NCBI GenBank assembly: GCA_037179515.1
Contig: JAXCGZ010007712.1
Coordinates: 26,001 to 90,000, forward strand
DNA from: Halocaridina rubra
Taxonomy: Eukaryota > Arthropoda > Malacostraca > Decapoda > Atyidae
Length of the DNA stretch: 64,000 nucleotides
Direction of reading: 5' to 3'
Position numbers and translations under genes: made by a program. The notes below the pieces were generated by a model, which saw only the letters and a list, made by a program, of their open reading frames with translations, ran no database searches and had not been told where the DNA came from. Shown piece after piece: positions 1 through 13,288 of the stretch. The number at the start of each line of letters is the position of its first letter. Position 1 is the stretch's first letter.

Positions 1-268
1 ACAGATTGGATAGGGATCGATATTTTAATATGGCTGGCACTGGAACTAGAGGTCGTAGTTTAAAGCTTCGTAAGAAAACTTCTTTGAAGGATGTAAGGAA
101 GTACTTTTTTAATGTAAGGATAGTTGATGATTGGATTCACTAAGAGAGGAGGTAGTTAATACTAACTCAATCCATAGTTTTAAGGATAAGTATGATAAGT
201 ATCACTAAGTACAAATATGGAACCGAGCATGGGGTCTTTCCCGAAAGCACAATTAGGTAATTACTAGA
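1..268 (+). mobile_element. CR1/L2-like LINE, 3'-end fragment
   Basis: The window opens inside the C-terminal end of a reverse-transcriptase ORF whose frames read DRDRYFNMAGTGTRGRSLKL and RKKTSLKDVRKYFF. It then runs into the family 3' UTR, which ends CACAATTAGGTAATTAC. Same family as the LINEs at 5.7-10.5 kb and 55.6-57.9 kb. Stops interrupt the frame. A 39-base A run follows at 340-378 but is not contiguous with the family end. Confidence 0.8.
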
Positions 269-335
269 ATTATTCAATCCAGAAGCCTCTGATATTTGTT
301 ATTTGTGGCCATTGTACTAGCTTCAGCAGGATATG

Positions 336-381
<46 letters not shown>

Positions 382-1160
382 TTTGAATATATTCACCTAA
401 ATTATATGTAACCCAGCTTATACAGGACACAAAAAAGGCTATAACAATGAATCACAAATTAGCAGGAAAAGGCAAAAAAAATTTGCAGAATTCATGAGTC
501 AGCAAAACGCTGTTTGCAAGGGCTCCAGTACAAAAAAAAAAAAATCAACAACTGAAGAGAGCAATCAAACCATTACTAGCTACAGGACAGACATTGTCAC
601 CCTCATCGAGGAATTAAGATACTGTTGTATCACTGACTACACAAATCTAATTTTACATTACTTGAACCTGTAGAGATGATGTCACTATTTCCATCTTCTC
701 AGCAAAGACAAGCTGTAATGGGTACCAATAAGTGCAGAACTTGGAATAATCGGAGTAAGAAATAAGTATGGTATCCATCAAACCAGTAAAGCGCAAGGTC
801 CACTTCTAACAATAATAGCCAGTAACAAGTGTACATATCTCCTGTAAAGATGGGAATTTTTAAGATATCTATAAACAACAAAGTACTCAAGATTCAACAA
901 AGCTGCTAAACAAACGTATATACATGTGTAGTGCATGTTAAACTAGCTTGCTACCTACTACTGTACCCAGATCCATTTTAACTTTAACAGAAAGACACAA
1001 TTTTGAGGTTTAGCTTTCAAGGGTGATGAAAGATAAAACTGAACCTTATACATTACATTGTTCATTCAGTGAAAACAGTCTTAAACTACTGGATTGCTAA
1101 GTGATTAATATCATGGTTCCTAAGAAAGAGGTATTTCTTATGCCTCTATAAGCCTTTAGT
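269..1160. other. Unassigned AT-rich DNA
   Basis: Apart from the A run at 340-378, I recognise no coding pattern, RNA gene or repeat family here. Confidence 0.5.
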
Positions 1161-1171
1161 CCGTAAAACTT

Positions 1172-2565
1172 CTCCATTTATGGACTTGGAGAAAGTGTAT
1201 GACAGGGAAGATAGAGAGGGGTTGTGGAGTGTGTTGCGACTGTATGGAATAAGTGGAAGTTTGCTGAATGCAGTGTAAAGCTTTAACATGAATAGTAGAG
1301 CGTGTGTGAGAGTTGGGAATGCTATGAGTGATTGGTTTGAGGTGAATGTAGGATTACGTCAAGGTTGTGTAATGTCGCTATGGTTGCTTAATGTGTATAT
1401 GGATGGAGTGGTAAGGGAAGTAAATGAAAGAGTATTAGACAGAGGCTTGGAACTAGTGGGTGAGGATGGATGGTTGTGGAAATTGAATCAGCTGCTATTT
1501 GCAGATGATACTGTGCTGGTGGCTGATACTGAGAATAAACTGAATCATTTGGTGACAGAGTTTGTTAGTGTGTATGAAAGAAGGAAGTTGCGGGTGAATA
1601 TTGGTAAAAGTAAAGTCATGAGATGCACGAGTAGTGTTAATGTTGGCTGACTGAATGGAGAGTTGCTTGAAGAAGTAAAGAATTTTAAATATCTGGGGTT
1701 GCATGTATCAAAGAGTGGATTATTGGATGTAGAGGTAAATCACTGAGTGAAGGAAGCAAGTAAATGTCTAGGTGGGTTGAAAAGAGTAATGAGAAATAGA
1801 TATTTGGGAATGAATGTAAATATATAAAGGTGTGATTGTACCGACAGCATTGTATGAAACAGACTTGGAATGCAAGAGAGAATGAAAGGAAAAAGTTGAA
1901 TGTAATGGAAATGAGGTGTTTGAGAAGTATGATTGGTGTATCTAGAATGGATAAAGTAAGAAATGAGGATGTCAGGCAAAGAACAGGTGTTGGAATGAAG
2001 CTGTCGGATAGGTTAGATCAGGGAGTGTTGAGTTGGTTTGGACACATGGAAAGTATGAGTGATGAACGAATAGTGAAGAGTGTGGAGTGCAGAAGTGACT
2101 GCAGTTAGGTCAAGAGGGAGACCTAGAATGAGACGGATGGATGGCGTGAAAAGAGCACTGAATGCACGTGGAATGTCAGTGGAACAGGGAAGAGTGCGTG
2201 CAAGAGATAGGAATGAGTGGAGGAAGATTGTGCATAGATGACACTGGCCAAAGAGATTTCTCGAACCTGCTAGCTTAGTGAACTCTGATGGACGGGTGTG
2301 AGGGGAGTTGCCATGTGATGAAGCAGTGGGAGTAAACCAGCTGCGGCTGTCTGGCCTCATTGTAGAGTATCATTGCTCGCCTACCTTGTGGGTGACTCAA
2401 GCAGGGTGGAAGGGGGGGGGGAGATGTGGCAGTCCTTTATCCCCAAGGAACTGAGAGGAGTGGTTGAAGTATATGTGGATCGTGGTGAATGCATGTTTCT
2501 TGGCATGGCCACCCCCATTACAAGGGGAAATGAGGCATGTATATATGTATATGAAATAAAGTTAG
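1172..2565 (+). mobile_element. RTE-like LINE fragment (RT and 3' UTR), broken
   Basis: 5'-truncated non-LTR retrotransposon. The frame reads MDLEKVYDREDREGLWSVLR, a stop, then NSRACVRVGN, VGLRQGCVMSLWLLNVYMDG, the catalytic FADD box in LLFADDTVLVAD, and KLRVNIGKSKVMRCT. Past further frameshifts come RCLRSMIGVSRMDKVRNEDV, LSWFGHMESM and an RGRPRMR-like basic motif. The WFGHxExM tail is typical of RTE-type and related arthropod LINE ORFs. A 3' UTR of about 300 bp (2240-2560) is shared with the copy ending near 27728. Stops and indels make it non-functional. The clade name is provisional. Confidence 0.85.
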
Positions 2566-2589
2566 TATGCCTACACATTAGCCTGTAGT

Positions 2590-4440
2590 AGGTTGGTCCA
2601 TGGCACCAGCCGCCCGTTGTGATACTAACTGAAGGCCTACTGAATTTATATAAGACTGGTCAAGATAGCTCCACTGGTAATCCTTCACCTACAGTTCTTT
2701 ACTTATGCCTAAATCTATGCCATAGCGTATTTGTTACACATCTCTTACTATTATTTCACATATGACACGTCACTACACTTCCCATCTCTGTATCTCTTTG
2801 CTTTCTTTCTCATCTTTCTTGTCTGCTTGACACACGAGACCGATGATGAGGATTATCGTTTTTTAAGTCCCGGTGTCACACTCAAAAAAGTGAGGTTGTA
2901 ACCAATTTCCCATTACCTATAAGTTTTGACGAGCTTTGTAGCACTATCTAACATGTAAGACATCACATTCAACATCTGTATAGAATGTGTAAAAATGAAG
3001 TTGATATAGTATATTACACCCTTAAAAGTACTTTAGGTAATTCAAGAGGAAAACTACTTGAAAGGGCGCTAAACTGGTCCATTCTCCTCATTGCACTCCA
3101 ATAAAGACTATCAATTCTGGTACATTTATGCACAACCCAATTCAGGAAACTGTGCCGGTTTTAATTATATATTTCTATTATTAAAAAAAAAAACTTTACT
3201 GTAAAGAATTATTGTTATGCCACTAGCTTTGAGGTAAGATGCATACATTCAATACTTTAAAACTGATACAAATGGATTATATGCTGTGCAGAAAGCTTGA
3301 GGACACAAAACAATACGAAAAAAAAATATTACAAGCATTCCACGACTGAAAATAAAGTGGAATACTATTATAAAAAATAGTAAAGAACAGCATACTTATA
3401 GTCAATTAGTGAAGCTTAAGCTTTTATCTCTTCATGGAAGCCTCCTGTCAATGTTACAACATCTTATTACCAGCAACTTATAACAGATTCCGGATCCTGA
3501 AAAAGATTAAAACGTATTAGCTTTAAAGGCATCTTAAGGCTATCTAGCAAAACTTAATTTATCAGAAGTTTGAAAAAAATTTAAAAAGGATGAAAAATAA
3601 GTTTATAATGTCAACTAAATGGTTATTTTTAGACGAATTTGTATACAACTAACCGTCACAAGTAAGTTAAATAATAACTTTTACTTTAGAATATATTAAA
3701 AAGAGGTTGTATACACAGAAGCGAAAAATATCAAGAGAAAGCTACAGATTTTTTTTATCGCTTATAATTAAGAGCCATAAATCACTTATAACAAACGAAG
3801 AACCTTCAACGCAGACACATGAATATCCTTTGAGTATATAAATGCACGGCCCAAATGCACTTTGTATAATGATGAGAGGACATCATGAATTCAACAATAT
3901 CTGTAATTGTCTCATGGTAATTTTGGTAGCCAAACTACATAATGGCATCATGTGGGCATACGTCATTTTATAACTCACAAAATAATATACAGCCAGAGAA
4001 CAAATAAACTATGGAGGAAACATGTGATGTCACAAGGGAGTGAAAACTGTTAAGAAGTCAAATGGATAATAGAGGTTCACAAGAAGTTTTCCAGGGATAC
4101 TTAGATGGCTCACAAAAAAGTATTGTAAACAGAAATTCATTCTAAATTGTTTGTGATGTCGCTGCTACTGATTCATATAGTCAATAAATTATTTTTTTTT
4201 TATATCCAATCCAGTACCATTGTACTGTATACTGAACTAATTTAACTATATTACAGATAAATGGGGGTATGCATACATGGTTTAATACCTAAGGGGGGTA
4301 CTTAATGGGAAAAAGTTTGAGAACCGAACCCCTATTTTAAGAGAAAGGGACTCCTAAGTGTGCAAAGCACTATAATTTGAGGAAAATGAAGCTTTACGTT
4401 CACATTTTAAATTTCATCAAGTATTTCACTGAATGTAGAG
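2590..4440. other. Unassigned AT-rich DNA
   Basis: 1.85 kb with no long reading frame, splice-supported exon or recognised repeat. Possible intergenic or intronic DNA. Confidence 0.5.
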
Positions 4441-4681
4441 AAGCGAGAGAGAGAGAGAGAATTATTATTTATTTTATTAATTTATTGCGCCAAGGCGTCA
4501 GACATTACATGAATCCATACAAATAATGCTTCAAATGGATACACAACCAAGAATAGAACATAGTTTACAGGGAGGTGTACACATTGATAAAACATTGCTG
4601 CATACTAACACACAACTCACAGTATAGCAGCACAGAGTACATTATATACAAAAGTAAAGCTCAGAGAAACACAGAACACAC

Positions 4682-4859
<178 letters not shown>

Positions 4860-5003
4860 TCAAAGTCAAAAACTTTATTCCATAAAAAATGGCTATTACA
4901 TGATAATTAATCTAATTACAAATTACAATGTAAAATGTCAAAATAAAACAAATGAAATTTGCAAAGCACAAAATCAGAATATTTACACATTAAAATAGGC
5001 ATA

Positions 5004-5129
<126 letters not shown>

Positions 5130-5195
5130 CTCCATAGAACAGTAATGTAAACAATAATGAAAAATAATAATAACAATAATAATAATAATACCCTA

Positions 5196-5385
5196 TATCT
5201 ATACGCATGAGCCATTTCCCCTAATAAAGGGAGTGGCTGAGACAAGACAAAATACTCCGACTCTCTGGCAAGAGAAAATGCAGAGGAGGGGATTCCCAGT
5301 CCCCTCGCTCCACCTCATTCAGTCGACTCTTACGACACGCAGGGGAACACGGAGGAAATATTCTAGCCCCTCTCCCTCAGGGGGT
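5196..5385 (+). repeat. ~185 bp interspersed repeat, copy 1
   Basis: Closely matches 35059-35242: both have AGTCGACTCTTACGA, then CGCAGGGGAACACGG, and GGGATTCCCAGTCCCC upstream of it. Flanked by AAT-type arrays on both sides. Probably a SINE or MITE family; I do not recognise its class. Confidence 0.8.
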
Positions 5386-5577
5386 TGTAATAATAATAAT
5401 AATAATAATAATAACTTATCATCATCATTTTGGTTTTCTTCCAAAGATGACATATTATATTACCACAGTAAAGGGAAGCAAGAAAGAGATAATAAAAATC
5501 TCCCTTATAACAGTCAACGAAGTTTAACAACAACAACAATACTGTGCTACTATTAATAATAATAATTGTAATAATAA

Positions 5578-5700
5578 TCCCCTCCCTTTTACTCACGATA
5601 ACAAATTCTGCAATATAAAGTTTCCTATCCATAGGCGTATAAGAATACTACCATGGGGGAAAGAGAAAATTCTCTCTGGACGTCAAGACTCATTTGGACA
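5578..5700 (+). repeat. Junction sequence J0 of the tandem segmental duplication
   Basis: Similar to 13289-13400: both have TTTTACTCA, a following GATAA, TTCCTA, then GAATACTA before a TGGGGG run. Both lie directly after an AAT/ATT array and directly before a copy of the CR1/L2-like LINE. Confidence 0.6.
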
Positions 5701-5703
5701 TAC

Positions 5704-5880
5704 ACACAGTGTAAGAATGGTTGATGATTGGAATTCGCTAAACAAGAAAGTAATTAATGCTAACTGCATTTATAGTTTTAAGGACAAATATAATACTTAT
5801 CAATGATTATTAAAATGGAACAGACCAGGAGACGGGGAGTTACGAGTATAGAGGTCTTTCTCATAAGCACAATTAGGTAA
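5704..5880 (+). mobile_element. CR1/L2-like LINE, 3' tail fragment
   Basis: Carries the last codons of the RT ORF (VRMVDDWNSLNKKV, then NANCIYSFKDKYN) and the 3' UTR to CACAATTAGGTAA at 5879. The next LINE copy starts at once, head to tail. Confidence 0.85.
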
Positions 5881-6898
5881 GAAGGAAGGGAACAGAGGGT
5901 TAGAGTAAGAGACTCAGTGTCTGCATGGAGAAAAGTTAGTAGTGGAGTTTCACAGCGTTGTTTTAGGGCCACTTTTGTTCCTTGTATATGTAAATGACCT
6001 ACCAGAGTCTGTAAATTCATTCATGGATATGTTTGCAGATAATGCAAAGATTGTGAAGAGAGTAAGAAACGAGAACAATGGTAGAGAACTTCAGCAAGAT
6101 CTAAATACTCCATGAGTGGTCAGAAAAGTGGCTAATGAAATTCAATACTTCAAAATGTAAGGTACAGAGAATGGGTACAAGTGCAAGAAGGCCCAAGCTT
6201 GACTACTTGGTGGCAGGAGTACAACTTCAAGAGGCAGAAAATGATAGAGATCTAGGAGTAAACATACTGGCAGATTTGTCTCCAGAAATACATATAAATG
6301 GCTTAGTAAGGGCAGCATATGCATTCTTATCAAATGTAAGGGTAGCCTTCAGGCACATGGAGAAGGAAATGTTCAGAAACATTTATGTAACCTATGTGAG
6401 GCCAAAACTTGAATATGCAGCCCCCTTTTGGAATCCGCACTTGAAAAAGCATGTAGTTAAGCTTGAAAAAGTTCAAAGACATGCAACGAAACTGGTGCCA
6501 GAAATACGCAATCTCAGTTATGAGAAGCTGAGGGAATTAGACTTACCATCACTCGAAGCTAGAAGATTGTGGGTTGATATGGTGACAGCCTTTAAATTCC
6601 TTAATGGTTATGATAGGGTGGATAGGGATCGACATTTTGATATGGCTGGCTCTAGAACTAGAGGTCATAGTTTGAAGCTTCGTAAGAAAACTTCTTTGCA
6701 GGATGTAAGGAAGTACTTTTTCAGTGTAAGAGTAGTTGATAATTGGAATTCGCTAAGCAAGGAGGTAGTTAATGCTAACTCAATCCATAATTTTAAGGAC
6801 AGGTATGATAAGTATTACTAAGTACAAAATGGAACCGATCAGGAGACGGGAAGATACGAGCTCTGGGATCTTTCCCGTAAGCACAATTAGGTAATCAC
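5881..6898 (+). mobile_element. CR1/L2-like LINE, RT C-terminal half and 3' UTR
   Basis: 5'-truncated copy starting within the RT domain (GREQRVRVRDSVSAW region, then a damaged FADN in place of FADD). It has one long open frame (6135-6821): MKFNTSKCKVQRMGTSARR, then NDRDLGVNILADLSPEIHIN, YVRPKLEYAAPFWNPHL and EKVQRHATKLVPEIRNLSY. The end is WNSLSKEVVNANSIHNFKD. This is the thumb/C-terminal region shared by CR1, L2 and Jockey-group LINEs. It ends in the family 3' UTR at AATTAGGTAATCACAC. Confidence 0.88.
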
Positions 6899-6906
6899 AC
6901 TGCTGT

Positions 6907-7600
6907 TTGAAATGTCCAGATAAAAGGAAAACATCGTACAGTTTAGAAAAGTTTCAGGAGCTGAATACAGAACATGATGCCATGAAAACTTCCTTTGCAG
7001 ATGCCCTAAAGGGGAATGTGGCAGTAAAAGAGGCTGTGAGGGTAATGGCACAGGAAAGAATACAAACTGTCTACTATGAAGAAACAGTAATAGAAAAAAT
7101 GAAAGATGTTGTTATGGAAAGGGTTAATCCACTGATTAAACAGGCACTTGATAAAGAGAAGACAGTGGTAATCTCAGGCATAAGTGAATCCCAGGAGTCA
7201 ACAGGGCAGGGGAGACTTGAAGAAAATAAAACTAGGATTTCAGACCTGATAAGGAAGCTTGGAGTAGTATGTGGTCCTGAGGATACTGTAAACATTCACC
7301 AACTAGATAAATATTCTAAGGAGGGAAAGCAAAGATCAATGAAACTAACCTTTGAGATAGGGGACACATGTAGAGAAATACTGATGCAGAAAAATGCCTA
7401 AGAGACCTTCATGAATTGAAAACAGTGTTTATTAGACCATGCAGAACACAAGAAGGGATGGAAAGGATAATAAAAAACTTGTTGCAAGAGGCTAGAAGGA
7501 TAAATGAGGAAATAAATGAAGAAGAGAAGAAAAATTTTTGTTTCAGAGTTCTTCCAGACAAAGGGGAGATAAAGAAGATCAGGGGATGGGGCCTCATTTA
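6907..7600 (+). pseudogene. LINE ORF1 protein, one frameshift
   Basis: Two open stretches (to 7401 and from about 7390) join with a single-base shift at the AAAAATGCC tract. Upstream of the first ATG the frame reads CCLKCPDKRK, a possible remnant of a zinc finger. Then come a charged, coiled-coil-like region (AVKEAVRVMAQERIQTVYYE) and a domain around VVISGISESQESTGQG, KTRISDLIRKLGVVCGPED and KTVFIRPCRTQEGMERI. The end, FRVLPDKGEIKKIRG, resembles RRM-like ORF1 proteins of CR1/L2 elements. It binds element RNA in related families (family knowledge). Confidence 0.7.
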
Positions 7601-8034
7601 GATTGCTCTCATAAATGCTGATGGAATAGCTGGTAAGGCCGTAGAATTAAAAAATAGGATTCAGAATAATATAGCAGATATAGTAGCAGTTACAGAGTCT
7701 AAGTTAAGTGAGGATATATAGAGTCAGTTTTTTCTAAGGGCTTCAGAATATTAGGGGTTGAAAGATCTGAGAGGACTGGTGGCAGGATAGCACTGCTCGT
7801 AAGTGGAAGGTTTCAGGTTGAAGAAATAAACTTTGCTCCAGAAAGTGAGTTCAAGGAATTTCTTGTTGCTCGCATAAATAATAGGTCAGAAAGCATTATA
7901 ATAACTGTTGTATATAACCCACCAAGGAACCAAGATAGGCTAGAAGTTTATGAGGAAAGTCATAAAGGTACTATTGAAGTCATAAACTCAATTGTTAGGA
8001 CTTTGATTATGGGAGATTTTAATCATAAAGAGAT

Positions 8035-8154
8035 GTTCCGGTTTTACGTCACGGACTCCCTTTTCTACCAAGGGCTAGGACGGTTGCCCTACAAAAGACT
8101 TGTTTTGGCAGATGTAATCGTTACCCTGAGTACATGCCCTTGCTAACCTCAGAC
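8035..8154 (-). mobile_element. tRNA-derived SINE-1, partial, inside LINE endonuclease
   Basis: Starts GTTCCGGTTTTACGTCACGG, the reverse complement of the family 3' end, and continues through CAAGGGCTAGGACGGTTG to CTAACCTCAGAC. It lacks the tRNA-like head present in the copies at 16886-17081 and 17548-17743. It interrupts the LINE just after the GDFNH motif. Confidence 0.85.
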
Positions 8155-10492
8155 AGTGACTACACAGTGGGGAGGACTCATTCGGGGCAAGATTCCTAAA
8201 TTGGGTACAAGGGACTTTCCTACACCAACATGTACTGGAACCAATGAGGGCCAAGGGTGGGGATAAGCCATCATATTGAAAAAATTGAATATGAACCACC
8301 AATTGGAAAAAGTGACCACTTGTATTGTTGATGGAGTATATCATCTAAGATGTTCTGCCTGAAAGTAGAGGCACTGAGAATACGAGGAGAAACTATTCAA
8401 GGGGAGATTACATCAAAATTAATGAGCTTTTTGCAGTTATTGACTGGAGGACCTTATTTAACAACAAATCTGCACAAGAAATGTACATCTTTTTAAAGGA
8501 ATATGGGAATATAGTGGATACTTGGATACCTTCCACCAAATTTGGAGTTATTCATGCTTGAGAGAAATGGTTCAATAATGAGTGTAAGAGAGCTAAGGAA
8601 TGGAGAGACAAATGCTGGAAAAAGCATAGGAGGAGAAATAACATAAATACATGGCAGACTTATAAAAGAGCAAGAAATGACTACCTAACTAAAAGAAGAG
8701 AGGCAGAGAGAGACTATGAAAGGGATATCACCAGGAAGGCTAAAAAAAATCCCAAACTTTTCCACAGCTTTATCAGAGGAAAGCTGAAGGTAAAAAAACA
8801 AGTTTTAAAGCTAAAGAGAGTGAATGGAAGCATCACTTAGACGGATGAAGAGATCTGTGAAGAATTGAACAAGGACTTTCAGTCAGTATTTACAGTAGAA
8901 AATACTCTACCCACTCAGATTACAGAGATGGCCGGTATTAGAGAACATTATCTTTTCAGCCACAGAGGTATGCAAAGCGCTGATGGAGTTAGATGCCCAT
9001 AAAGCTACAGGTCCTGATGATATATCTCCATATGCACTTAAGAAATGCGCTAAATCAATATCAGTGGCACTAAGCATCATATTTGGGAAGTCGCTGGAGT
9101 CAGGGGAGATTCCAAGATGCTGGAAACTAGCAAACGTGGTGCCTATCTACAAAAGGGGAAGGAGGGATACGGCTCTAAACTATAGACCTGTTTCCTTGAC
9201 CAGCAAAGTTATGGAGAAACTACTAGGGAAACACATCTCTCTTCTCTTGGAATCCTTCAACTTTTTGTCAGAGTGACAACATGGCTTCAGAGAAGGTAGA
9301 TCAACAGTAACAAACTTATTAGAAATTTATGATGAGGCAAGCCGAATTTTACAGGAAAGAGAGGGCTGGGCAGATTGCATATTCCTAGACTTCCAGAAAG
9401 CATTTGACACGGTCCCATACAAGAGACCTATCAAGAAGCTGTAAACAATGGCGAGAATAGGTAGAAATGTCTTGGAATGGATAAAAACTTACTAAGAAGG
9501 AAATGGAGATATATTTGTAGTGGATTCCATTGGGTTTAGTTTTCTGGCCACTTTTGTTCCTTGTATATATAAATGACCTACCAAAGTCCGTAATTCATTC
9601 ATGAATGTTTGCAAATAATGCAAAGATTGTGAAGAAAATAAGATACGAGAACAATGGTAGAGAACTTAAGGAAGACCTAATAGTCTGCATGAGTGGTCAG
9701 AAAAGTGGCTAATGAAATTCAATACTTCAAAATGTAAGGTAATGAGAATGAGTACAAGTGCAAAAATGTGCAAGCTTGACTACTCAATGGCAGGAGCAAA
9801 ACTTCAAGAGACAGAGAATGAGAGATCTAGGAGTGACTTATTGGCAAATTTGTCTCCGGAAATGCATATACAGGGTAAATGGCATAGTAAGGGCAGCATA
9901 TACTTTCTTAGCAAATGTAAGGGTAACCTTCAAGCATTTGGACAAGGAAATGTTCAGAAATATGCATGTAACCTATGTGAGGACTAAGCTTGAATATGCA
10001 GCCCCTTTTGGAATCCACACTTGAAAAAGCACGTAGTTAAGCTGAAAAAAGTTCAAAGACATGTCACGAAATTGGTGCCAAAAATACGCAATCTCAGTTA
10101 TGATTAGAGGCTGAGTGAGTTAGACTTACCATCTCTCGAAGCTAAGAGAATGAGGGGGGATATGGTGACGATTTTTAAATTCCTTCATGGTTATGAAAGA
10201 GTGGATAGGGATCGATATTTTAAAATGGCTGGCACTAGAACTAAAGGTCAGAGTTTAAAGCTTAGTAAGAAAATTTCTATGCAGAATGTAAGAAAGTACA
10301 GTATTTTTTTTTTTAGTGTACGAGTAGTTGATAATTAGAATTCGCTAAGCAAGGAGGTACTTAATGCTAACGCAATCCATAGTTTTATGGACAAGTATGA
10401 TAAGTATCACCAAGTACAAAATGGAACCGACCAGGAATCGGGAAGTTACGAGCTTGGGGCTCTTTTCCGTAAGCTCAATTTGGTAATTACAC

Positions 10493-10606
10493 CAGAAAAC
10501 TTCTTTGCAGGATGTAAGGAAGTACTTAAAAAAAAAAGGGCAAATGTAAGTTTCATGGTTAAAAAATGGAACCAGCTCTTTCCCGTGAGCACAATTTAGT
10601 AATTAC
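10493..10606 (+). mobile_element. Short internally deleted LINE 3' fragment
   Basis: Begins at AAAACTTCTTTGCAGGATGT (RT end) and jumps to the 3' UTR (CTTTCCCGTGAGCACAATTT). The same arrangement recurs in shorter form at 15786-15840, supporting the segmental duplication. Confidence 0.7.
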
Positions 10607-11262
10607 CAGCAAGTCTAGTTGCATTGGAGATGAAATTAAGAACTCAAATTTACAATAAAATGGACAGAGAAGGAAAACTGCGAAGAAAGTATAGAGAATG
10701 CTTGTGAAGATAAAATTGGACACACGCACGAAGACTTCATCGAGCCTTGCAACAATGCAGGTAGAGATAGATAGGATGGGACAGGATAGGGGATGGGGAA
10801 ATCAGTGATGTTATTGGAGCGCTCTCTCCCAGCCCTGTTCATGGTGTCATCACTGAAGGAAGGTGGGAATAAAATGGGAAGGAATTCGGGGGTAAAGTAC
10901 AGATCACGTTAATATAACAAGAGGAGGAGACACACCTGACTCTCTTAGTTAAGCAAGGAAAACTACGCAGAGAGGAAACATTAACCTTATTACCCCAAAA
11001 CCCTCTGTTTACAAATATTGCCAACAGCTCGTTTATATCGTCTCATGTTGCCAAGTCTAAATAACTTTTAGAATTGGAACCAAAAGAGATCCTCTCGATA
11101 CTGCACTAACCAGATTTAAATAAATATGAGGTATTTAGAAACAGTTAATATATAGAGTGCAATATATATCAGTGCTTACAATAATGTTCTAACGCATTGA
11201 AGACAGCACCTGATTATAGATAACACAATCACCAAAAAAAAAAAAAAAAAGTTTTAATAAAA

Positions 11263-11437
<175 letters not shown>

Positions 11438-12338
11438 AAGCTACATCACAACCAAAACGAATGTTTTATGCTATATCTAAACACTGCATGTGAAAACCCT
11501 ATTATTTTTATCTAGATCAACTGACATATTAATATAAAAAATACCTTCTTTTTTTCATGCATCAATAATCGTATATACACGCCTGTTCAATAACACTAAA
11601 ATAGCATTGAAGTAAATCCTGTTTAATGAGAAAACGCCAAGGCATGATGAGAGAAACCGAATGATAATTTTACTTAAGCATCCCCTCACGATATCCCATT
11701 CGGTCTCAATACCATCACCCACTTCAATTACGTTTACATAAAAAAAAAAGTCAAACTGAAAAATTATCTCCTCCCTTACTCCATTTTAGCTCTCTTGGAA
11801 ACGAACACTTCTTCATACTGTTAATAAACGAGGGAAATTAAAATATCTAAACCCATATTGGAAAGATTGCTTCAACGAAGCCTTTTCCACAAATAAACGA
11901 ACATAACAGCTGGTTAAAGAAAATAAATTTTAACCAATCGGTTAATAATAATAATAATAATTCCTCATAAGGCACACATACAGTTTAGCGGGCCATACCA
12001 ATGTTCAAAACCTACCAATAGATGGGGGTAGGCTCTAACTAGAGAACTGGCGGATGAATACACAAAAAAATGGCGACAATAGGCATACGAAACAATTTTT
12101 CACTATCCTAACTAAAAATACTTATCTAACCTCTGTCAGGGGGGCTTCGCCCCCTGGAACCCCCCCATAATACAGGTTAGGGTCGAATTACTTACTCGAG
12201 TGGAGGGGTGAGGTCGTTGAGCGGCATGACCCACTAAACTGTAAACTACCACCTCATAACAATAAAACACTAATGCTCATGAGAGATTTATTTGGTATTA
12301 ATGTTGATTAGGTCTCAGAGGTGTGACTATACCATTGA

Positions 12339-12346
12339 TAATAATG

Positions 12347-12385
<39 letters not shown>

Positions 12386-12400
12386 GTAATAAATAATAAT
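12339..12400. repeat. (AAT)n array
   Basis: Trinucleotide array with a few interruptions. Confidence 0.9.
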
Positions 12401-12525
12401 AATCCAGTGTTAAAAGTTAAGGATCAAAACGGCTTTAAACTCATTACGATAACTCGAATCCATCACTGATTGAGTATGTTCAATGTCACACCATAAGGAC
12501 AAAGAATTCTGTGAAGGCACAAAAG

Positions 12526-12759
12526 GGGAGCGGCTGGCCGCCTGGTGAACGCGTGCTTTTTCATCCTGTCCCCTAGCTCAGTGACTTCATTTCTCTAGGG
12601 AATTGCCAACCTAGCCAAACCTTATCTTACTCAGTCTGAAAAATTTCGTCCAGACACGAAGTGGTGAGTATGAGGTAAGCGGAGCTTTATCGGCGGGCCA
12701 ATCACTGAACTAGAGGACAAGATGAAACAGCATCCATTCACCGGCGGCCAGCCGCTCCC
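12526..12759. mobile_element. MITE with ~60 bp terminal inverted repeats
   Basis: The left arm GGGAGCGGCTGGCCGCC... is matched by the reverse complement of the right end (GGCGGCCAGCCGCTCCC). Pairing continues through a Sal-like TTTCATC(C/T)TGTCC block to (C/T)TCAGTGA. GC-rich compared with its surroundings. No clear target-site duplication; the 8-base flanks match only partly. Absent from the colinear position of duplication copy 2 (near 18390), so it postdates the duplication. Confidence 0.8.
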
Positions 12760-13288
12760 GCAGGGAAGGGCTACACATATGCTCCGTCAGCTCTAATAGT
12801 CAAAATTTTCTTGCCCTGGAATTAATTACCTGATTATGATGAAGCATTGTGCGTTTTGGGGGGCAAACTCAAGGACACTTCACAGTAATATATCATAATG
12901 GTCGTCCTCAACATGGAGAGAGAACCAAACACCACAGCCACCCTCTCTCAGGCTTCAGTTAAAAGGTTTTTGAGGGGAGGGGAAAAGTAGGGGGGGGGGT
13001 TGAATCAAGGCAGAGTTTCAATCATTTATCTCTCCACAACTCTTCCTCTTCTCTCTCCTCAATCACGCCTCCTTGTGAGGGAAAATTCTCACATGAGAAA
13101 ACGTCTCTTTAACCCAAGTATAATAATCACGAAGGTAAACTAGTGGTTCCTCTATGAAAATTTACTATTTACCGAAAGATCTCTTGAAATATAGGTGTGG
13201 TCTGCGAAATTGTATTGAATACCATATAAAATAACCTTAATTAATAAGTTGTTGTATAAGCTCTATTATTATTATTATTATTATTATT

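Larger units (their letters stand above)
6899..10490 (+). mobile_element. CR1/L2-like LINE, longest copy (ORF1-EN-RT), broken
   Basis: In order: ORF1 (6907-7600); endonuclease start (NADGIAGKAVELKNRI, AVTESKLSED, RTLIMGDFNH) 7600-8030; a SINE insertion at 8035-8154; the rest of the endonuclease (TVGRTHSGQDS, then EPPIGKSDH near 8290-8320); the connector (KKHRRRNNINTWQTYKRARN); RT start LDAHKATGPDD with the ORF 8983-9276 (ANVVPIYKRGRRDTALNYRP); the finger/palm part FLDFQKAFDTVPY near 9390; a damaged FA-N-N catalytic box near 9605-9620; then KFNTSKCKVMRMST and the C-terminal tail to the 3' UTR at 10490. Many stops and indels, so inactive. Confidence 0.88.

Noticed and set aside
12144..12166. 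GC-rich hairpin (GGGGGGCTTCGCCCCC) as a Helitron terminus
   Set aside because: No CTRR end follows it and no matching 5' TC terminus was seen. A loosely similar GGGGACGAAGCCC at about 45806 shows it may be a repeat fragment, but the class is unclear.
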